A program made the translations under genes and the position numbers. From contig JAJEKB010021031.1 of NCBI GenBank assembly GCA_022393335.1, positions 281,685 through 345,684 of the forward strand: a stretch of 64,000 nt of DNA. The letters run 5' to 3'. This document shows, in pieces, positions 58,908 through 64,000 of this stretch (the first letter of the stretch is position 1; every line of letters starts with the position of its first letter). Source of the DNA: Macrotrachela quadricornifera. Taxonomy: Eukaryota; Rotifera; Eurotatoria; Philodinida; Philodinidae. The notes beneath the pieces are model-generated. The model made no database searches. It was not told where the DNA came from and saw nothing but the letters and a program-made list of their open reading frames with translations.

Positions 58908-59624
58908 GTAAATGTTTAAATGAAGAATGGATATTGACCGATGAGCATTTTATTGCTGCAGTGCTTCATCCACATACTAAGCATTTACATAAAAGTCCGC
59001 AATTGAAAGAATGTGCAATATTTTTATTAAAACAGGAAAAGATTAAACATTATAATCGTATTTTATTTACATGTGCGTCATTAGCAATTCTACCATTATT
59101 TTCATTATCACCATCCTCAACATCAATTATAAAATCTGTTTCTTTAAATGCACGGCATAGTTTATTAATGAAAACATTCGATAAACTGCCCGCAGTGTCA
59201 GAAAAAAATGATGTTGAGAAAGAGCTAGAAAATTATTTAATATCAACGATAGGAGATAGTGAGAAAGATGATATCCTTTCGTTTTGGAAAGAAAATATAA
59301 ATTTGTTTTCATTAATTTCTTCAATCGCTTGCGATATTTTAGCTATACTGGCTTTGAATACATCGGTCGAGCGTCAATTTTCTTCATGTAAAAATACTAT
59401 CACAGATAAAAGAACCAAGCTAAGTTCGGAAAATTTTGAAAGAAAAATTTCTTGGTGATTTTATTGAAACAAGTGATACTTCTAATAATAAACGAAAGTG
59501 TGATATAATTGTGTCGAATGATGAACCGACGCAAGAGAAGAATAAAGAAAATGTCGTTGATAATCAAAATGGAAGTGAATATTTTCTTGATACTCAAAGC
59601 GATGAAGATGAGGCGAGTTTTTAA
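58908..59624 (+). pseudogene. hAT transposase C-terminal part, frameshifted
   Basis: Open from a possible splice acceptor (tttttag at 58901-58907), the frame reads HPHTKHL.., a helical stretch, then DILSFWKEN and NTSVERQFSSCKNTITDKRT, the hAT dimerisation motif. It hits a stop at 59458; the natural continuation (KFLGDFIETS.., acidic tail) lies in another frame from about 59436 to 59624, so a frameshift sits near 59440. The catalytic N-terminal half is not present upstream, where the hairpin-array element ends at 58849. Confidence 0.85.
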
Positions 59625-59767
59625 TTGTTGTTCTTATGCTTTTTGAAACTGTTCTTCATTAAATTATGCATTTTTTTTGTTATAAGTAGATGATGAACTA
59701 TTAGAAATTCTCTGATTTAAATGTGAATGTGATATATAGAAAAAAAATGTTGAAGATTTTGTATATA
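59625..59767. other. Spacer between hAT relic and pogo/Tigger element
   Basis: Short AT-rich DNA with nothing recognised; possibly the 3' remains of the hAT element. Confidence 0.3.
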
Positions 59768-60738
59768 CAGTAAAACCTCCCTTAGATGGGCACCTACGGG
59801 ACTTTTTCAAATCGCCCATCTTACGGAGGTGCCCACGTTATAGAGGTTTTTACAGATATCAATCACAATTGTTTTCCGCAACCTGCGTCGCAGAGTACCC
59901 ATACATATATGTTACTAAACTACCTTTAGACCTTCGACTATGCCTAGTATTTTACTATAATCACCTGATGCGGTCTCTTCGTCTAAGTTTATGTTCTAGT
60001 TTCATATCTACAACTAAGCTTTTCGAAAAAATTCTCGTGAAAGTACAATTTCTTTGACAATTTCTAGTGCTTTTTTCTGAATCAAGTATCCTAAGAGTAG
60101 AATATTTTTCGCTCTTTGCACCACAAACCACGGGAAAAGTTTCGTCGGTCTTGTGCCCAACTCGTCTTGCAGTTTGCCTTTGATACCGTTGTTTGTATTC
60201 GATTGGAAATCGTGTTTGTATTTGTCTTTTCTTTGAAGAATATTGTACACAATATCCTTTAGTACCTTTCGCTTCTTACATAATTTGCGCTATGATAGCC
60301 CCACTCCATTGACATAGTCGTTGATCAATTTGATTATCTCATCAAGCGTAATGTAGTGAGTGACACGATGTCATCTCTCATTAATTTTAAAGAGTAATTT
60401 TAAATAACACGACTATTGATACTCTTTTTATCACTGACGCTAAATTTAGAAATGTACAGATGAATTATTTCTTTGTTATGTCAGACTAACTTTTCTCTCC
60501 CCGGTTCTCAGAACAAGAAAGAGCGACGAGAAGAAATAAGAGCAGTGTACTGATTAAAATATTCACTATATGTGCCCATGCAAGAGAGGTTTAATAATAC
60601 AGTATGACCCAAAAAATAGTGCCCACTCTCAGAGGTCGGAGGTGCCCTTGTTAGAGAGGCTCACTTCCATCAAAAATCTGTCGGTCGTTCCGCCGAATGC
60701 CCACATAAGTGAGGTGCCCATATAGAGAGGTTTTACTG
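59768..60738 (-). mobile_element. pogo/Tigger element, internally deleted, TA duplication
   Basis: The ends CAGTAAAACCTCCCTTAGA and (complement of the right) CAGTAAAACCTCTCTATATG are flanked by TA (59766-59767 and 60739-60740). The subterminal regions repeat gaggtgccca words in both orientations. At 971 bp it is much shorter than a full pogo-type element (usually over 2 kb). It keeps only the transposase DNA-binding part. Confidence 0.9.
60014..60370 (-). pseudogene. pogo/Tigger transposase relic, DNA-binding domains only
   Basis: On the minus strand from about 60370: ITLDEIIKLINDY.NGVGLS, then TAG at 60290-60292, then RKL....VYNILQRKDKYKHDF (first helix-turn-helix), then LFPWFVVQRAKNILLLGYLIQ and KALEI (CENP-B-type helix-turn-helix), ending at 60014. 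The DDE catalytic domain is absent. Confidence 0.8.
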
Positions 60739-60740
60739 TA

Positions 60741-61494
60741 CTTGAAATTTCAAGGTCACTTCACGTCAGTCAATGCTTTACAGATTATAATACATAATTG
60801 GTTTTCACCAATTATAGATTTAGACTGCCAGCATTAGTTTACTATACACTAGTTAATTAATTAGTGCTTGATTAATCAGCATTAATTAGGGAACTCATTG
60901 CCTAAAACAGAACAAAATTGTTCTATTATAAGAAATTGGTGCCTTATAACAGGATAATGTTGTTCTGTTTTGGAAAATGGCTTCCGAGTTCTATGCACTT
61001 TTGTTCTGTTCTCAGAATAAAACTTCCGAACTCTAAGTACTTTGGTTCCGTTTTGACAATGGCATTGCTAATCTCAAAATGAATTCTGCTCTAGAAGAAA
61101 AAATCGTTTTTAGTGATTTCTTAGTTATAAGAACTATTGGATAAAATATGAACGAATAAATGAGCCCGAAATATCGAGTTTACTTATCAAGCTCATTTTT
61201 TCTGACCGCTTTGCTTGGTATTGTACTGATGTCTATAATAAAATACATGTTACGATTAATATGATTGAGCTATATTGCCCATGAAAGTTCGCCGTGAGTG
61301 TTGGCTACATTAGCGAGACTCGTCACATAGAAACCTTCAGGCCATTTATTCATAGGTTTTCAGTATTCACCATCTCGTCTCGTAGTTACATTTACAATGC
61401 TCTACATTCATCCTCACTCAAGCAGTACCATCTGCTGACCTTTGATCTTGTACAGCGCACCGTCACTCGAGTATACATATAGAACTGGAAGAGT
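60741..61494. other. Intergenic with short imperfect repeats
   Basis: At 60895-61080 words related to gttctgttttg and aaaatggcttcc recur three or four times at loose spacing. No gene is recognised. Confidence 0.35.
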
Positions 61495-61990
61495 TGTTTC
61501 GAGTATTCGAATTATTTATAAATCATAATAATAATTGAAGATGATCAATTGAATGATCAAAATATATCACTTGTTCAGTAAATTATTGAAATATCAAAGA
61601 GAATTAAGAATTTCAGAAGAAATTTCATTATTCATTGAGTTAAGCATCTATTAAGTTATATAATCGGACAATACAGCTTTCTAGCTTATCGCTCATCATC
61701 AATAATGGGCAGTTGATAGTAATTTTGCCTATGAAGAACTCATGTTTTGTTCGTTAAATTGATCATCTTCAATCATTATTATGGTTTATTAATAATTGTC
61801 ATATGAGTTCTTCATAGGCAAAATCAACTGCACAATACTGATAATGAGCGATAAGCTCGAAAGCTTTATAATCGGATTATAAAACTTAATCGATGCTTAA
61901 CTTAATAAATTATGAAATTTCTTTTGAAATTCTTAATTCTTTTTCAGTATTTGAATATTTAACTATTCGAGTGTTCAATTAATCGTATAT
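61495..61990. repeat. Imperfect foldback, ~490 bp
   Basis: The left arm (agaattaagaatttcagaagaaatttca, taagcatctattaag, agcttatcgctcat, ttttgcctatgaagaactcat) has its complement in order in the right arm (61810-61985). A small hairpin (ttgaagatgatcaatt and complement) also pairs the start of the left arm with the loop. The ends are decayed; no target duplication seen. Confidence 0.7.
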
Positions 61991-62498
61991 ACCGGAGAGG
62001 GAAGACATCTGAATGTACCACGTATCGATAAGGATGGTTACATGACAATGGGGAGTGCCACTTGACAACAAGAGGAACACGTGACTATGAGTGAGAAACA
62101 ACCTTAGGATTGAATACTTGAAAAACATTTTTTGCATCAAACCGAGCGTTCGAGTTTTACACTCCTGGTAGATATCTCTGAATTAGCTTTATCAAAAATT
62201 CTGGTAATTCTGTGAAATTCTAATGATTCTGTGAAGAATATCATTATCATTAGTATTTCTCTTGCTCTATAAGTTTTTTCAAATACTATTTAGACCAGTA
62301 ATGAAATGCACTTTTTTGTATATTCTTTAACTGCTATTTCTTTTTTAAAGGATCAATACTAGAAACAATGTGCATTATTTCTCTATAATCTTAGATGCTG
62401 AAAGCTAAATTTACAGTTCGTGAAACAAGATATGTCGAACCAACGAGATTTTATTTATGAGATTGGAAAAAACAATCGCAGAAGATTATTTGCATAAT

Positions 62499-62657
62499 TA
62501 GGCATGCATCAAAACCAAAACTTCAAAACCAGTTTTTGTTTTGAGGTTTTTGTTTTGGCGGTTTTGACCTTTGTGTTGACATATTTCGTAAAAGATCATA
62601 TTTTTTCGTCAAAACCAAAACTTCAAAACCTCAAGCTTTGGTTTTGGGGCATGCCCA
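62499..62657. mobile_element. Tiny hAT-like MITE built of CAAAACC words
   Basis: The left end TAGGCATGCATCAAAACC and right end (complement) TGGGCATGCCCCAAAACC delimit 159 bp. The flanking 8-bp strings tgcataat and cacataat agree at six of eight positions, consistent with an aged hAT duplication. The body repeats caaaactt/caaaacc in both orientations. The end TAG(G/A)CATGCA(T/C)C is shared with the element at 57454-57887. Confidence 0.7.
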
Positions 62658-64000
62658 CACATAATTAAGTATGCTAGTACTGCAGTAGAATAAAGACAGA
62701 TTTTATCATGAGTATCATTTTACTTTCATAAGTGATACAAGCAGTTGAATATTTGTCTTCATTATCTTTATTATTGCAGTTTCATGCTTCTTCATCATTT
62801 GTTTTACTCTGTTACAAAGATAATTTGCTTATCTCCAACTGCGTTTTTTTATAACACACTAACTTAACAATGTAAAATTCCAACTTTTAAGTGTTTATAA
62901 TCACTAAGTTTTCATCATAATTTCTTAATGGACCATTCACTCCGAAATAGTGATGTGCACACGTAAGTTCTAGGAATTTCTACAGATTTGTGTCACAGAT
63001 CGGATCACTCTCGATATCTGACAATAGATGCTGAAAATAGTTTCTATTCTGAGTGTCTCTCATAGGATACGTGTCCTTTACATTTTACTTAACTATTTCA
63101 TATAAAAATTTTTCAAATAAATAATAATGATATTCGAATTTCAGCTTTACATTATGAATAGCTGAGCTTGAAAAAAGAGGAAACTGGTTATATAAAACAT
63201 GAATGATACTATGAAATTAAGATCAATAAGAGTATTGAATGAGCTTTGATAATGAGAACAGGAAAGTAAATAACTTAAAACGGATAAATACCATTCCGAC
63301 TGATATATATATCGATTGGGACAGTGAATACCGATCTATAATCCATATTGGTAGCAATTTCATCTCCCTTATGAATAACATTATATTAAATGTATAGAAA
63401 TATTTCTACCTATCTCATTTAATGTGTGTTTATTATTACTGGAAGAAAGAAGACCGTCATTTTTTGGAAAATTGCAGGAGAGACAAAGAAGGAAGGCATC
63501 GTTCGGTATTTTCTATCTTGTCTCGTGCTTTCTGATATTTTATATTTCTGCCCATTTTGACAAATTTCTTCTTACTTCTCCGCATGTAAGATGGAAAACG
63601 TATTTTTCTATATCTCCTAGTACTTAATACTTCTCGGTACTTCTGTATTTCTATGTACTTCCGAAGTATCGAAGCATGCATTGTTTCCTTTTAGAGTACA
63701 CTTTAAATATTTTTCTTTGAGTCAAAACGAAAAATGTTTGAATTCTTTCTCGGACACTGACATATCCTGTGAGGTCACTCCTTCTAGCAGTGTGTTTTGA
63801 TATCCCTTGTAACATTTTCATGCACGAAAAATTCTGAAAACATCATTAAGACCACTAGACGGATTAAGTTTCTTATTTACGATGTTAATATTTCAGTTTT
63901 TAAGATTTCTGATGACGCTCCTGCGTGGTTTTCAAAGTTCTATACTGTTTTACGGTTGTGTCTTTTTTCGTTTAATAAAATAAAACTAACAATTGACAAA
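62658..64000. other. Intergenic, no recognised gene to the window edge
   Basis: AT-rich. At 63605-63670 the word gtacttc/tacttctcg is repeated a few times. The open frames at 63424-63627 (plus) and 63681-63457 (minus) show no recognisable similarity. Confidence 0.4.

Noticed and set aside
1..64000. Search for telomeric repeats, tRNA/rRNA genes and retrotransposon coding regions
   Set aside because: None was recognised by eye; a covariance-model or profile search would be needed to exclude small or decayed ones.

Overview
This window looks like a nuclear scaffold from a small-genome metazoan, most likely a bdelloid rotifer (Rotaria/Adineta type). That is an inference from three things. The genes belong to families known to be expanded in bdelloids (ADP-ribosyltransferase with kinesin-light-chain-type TPRs, LDLa/EGF seven-helix receptors, membrane-anchored NHL propellers, NACHT proteins, F-box/LRR proteins). 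The introns that can be placed are tiny (48, 49 and 56 bp). The DNA is AT-rich and full of short DNA transposons. A run of ten Ns at 43217-43226 shows this is an assembled scaffold. No rRNA, tRNA, CRISPR or bacterial-type operon was recognised.

Layout. 1-1.7 kb: 140-bp satellite and its decayed margin. 3.5-5.9 kb: three MITEs (TA-flanked, TTAA-flanked piggyBac type, and a 17-bp-TIR element) and a decayed coding relic. 6.5-8.8 kb: intact ART-TPR gene. 8.8-17.6 kb: mostly non-coding, with two large foldback/TIR elements and transposase relics. 17.6-18.9 kb: three-exon nuclear receptor. 19-23 kb: MITEs and a complete-ended but broken piggyBac (21077-23027). 23.5-28.4 kb: LDLa/EGF/7TM receptor with one nonsense codon. 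29.1-30.4 kb: broken mariner with both ends. 31.2-31.9 kb: small ART gene. 34.2-34.6 kb: mariner-like MITE. 34.7-38.5 kb: NHL gene on the minus strand with an inferred 2.6-kb intron. 39-40.3 kb: 1.36-kb foldback. 42.4-46.7 kb: composite element carrying a ~50-bp hairpin array, a nested gapped foldback and a hAT relic. 48.3-54.6 kb: very long NACHT/helical-repeat gene with one in-frame TAG. 54.8-56.5 kb: convergent F-box gene. 57.1-58.9 kb: second copy of the hairpin-array element, with a hAT-type MITE nested inside. 58.9-59.6 kb: hAT C-terminal relic. 59.8-60.7 kb: deleted pogo/Tigger. 61.5-62.7 kb: foldback and a tiny hAT-like element. The remainder to 64 kb is unassigned.

How the genes relate. 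They are independent, single-promoter eukaryotic genes and not an operon. Their domains (NACHT NTPase, ART, TPR, 7TM receptor with LDLa/EGF ectodomain, NHL propeller, nuclear receptor, F-box/LRR) are recognition, signalling and ubiquitin-type functions. They lie in a repeat-rich accessory region where at least four DNA-transposon superfamilies are visible (piggyBac, mariner/pogo, hAT, and a CACTA/Zisupton-like relic). Every recognised transposase copy is broken, while MITE-type derivatives with sharp ends are abundant. No retrotransposon was recognised.
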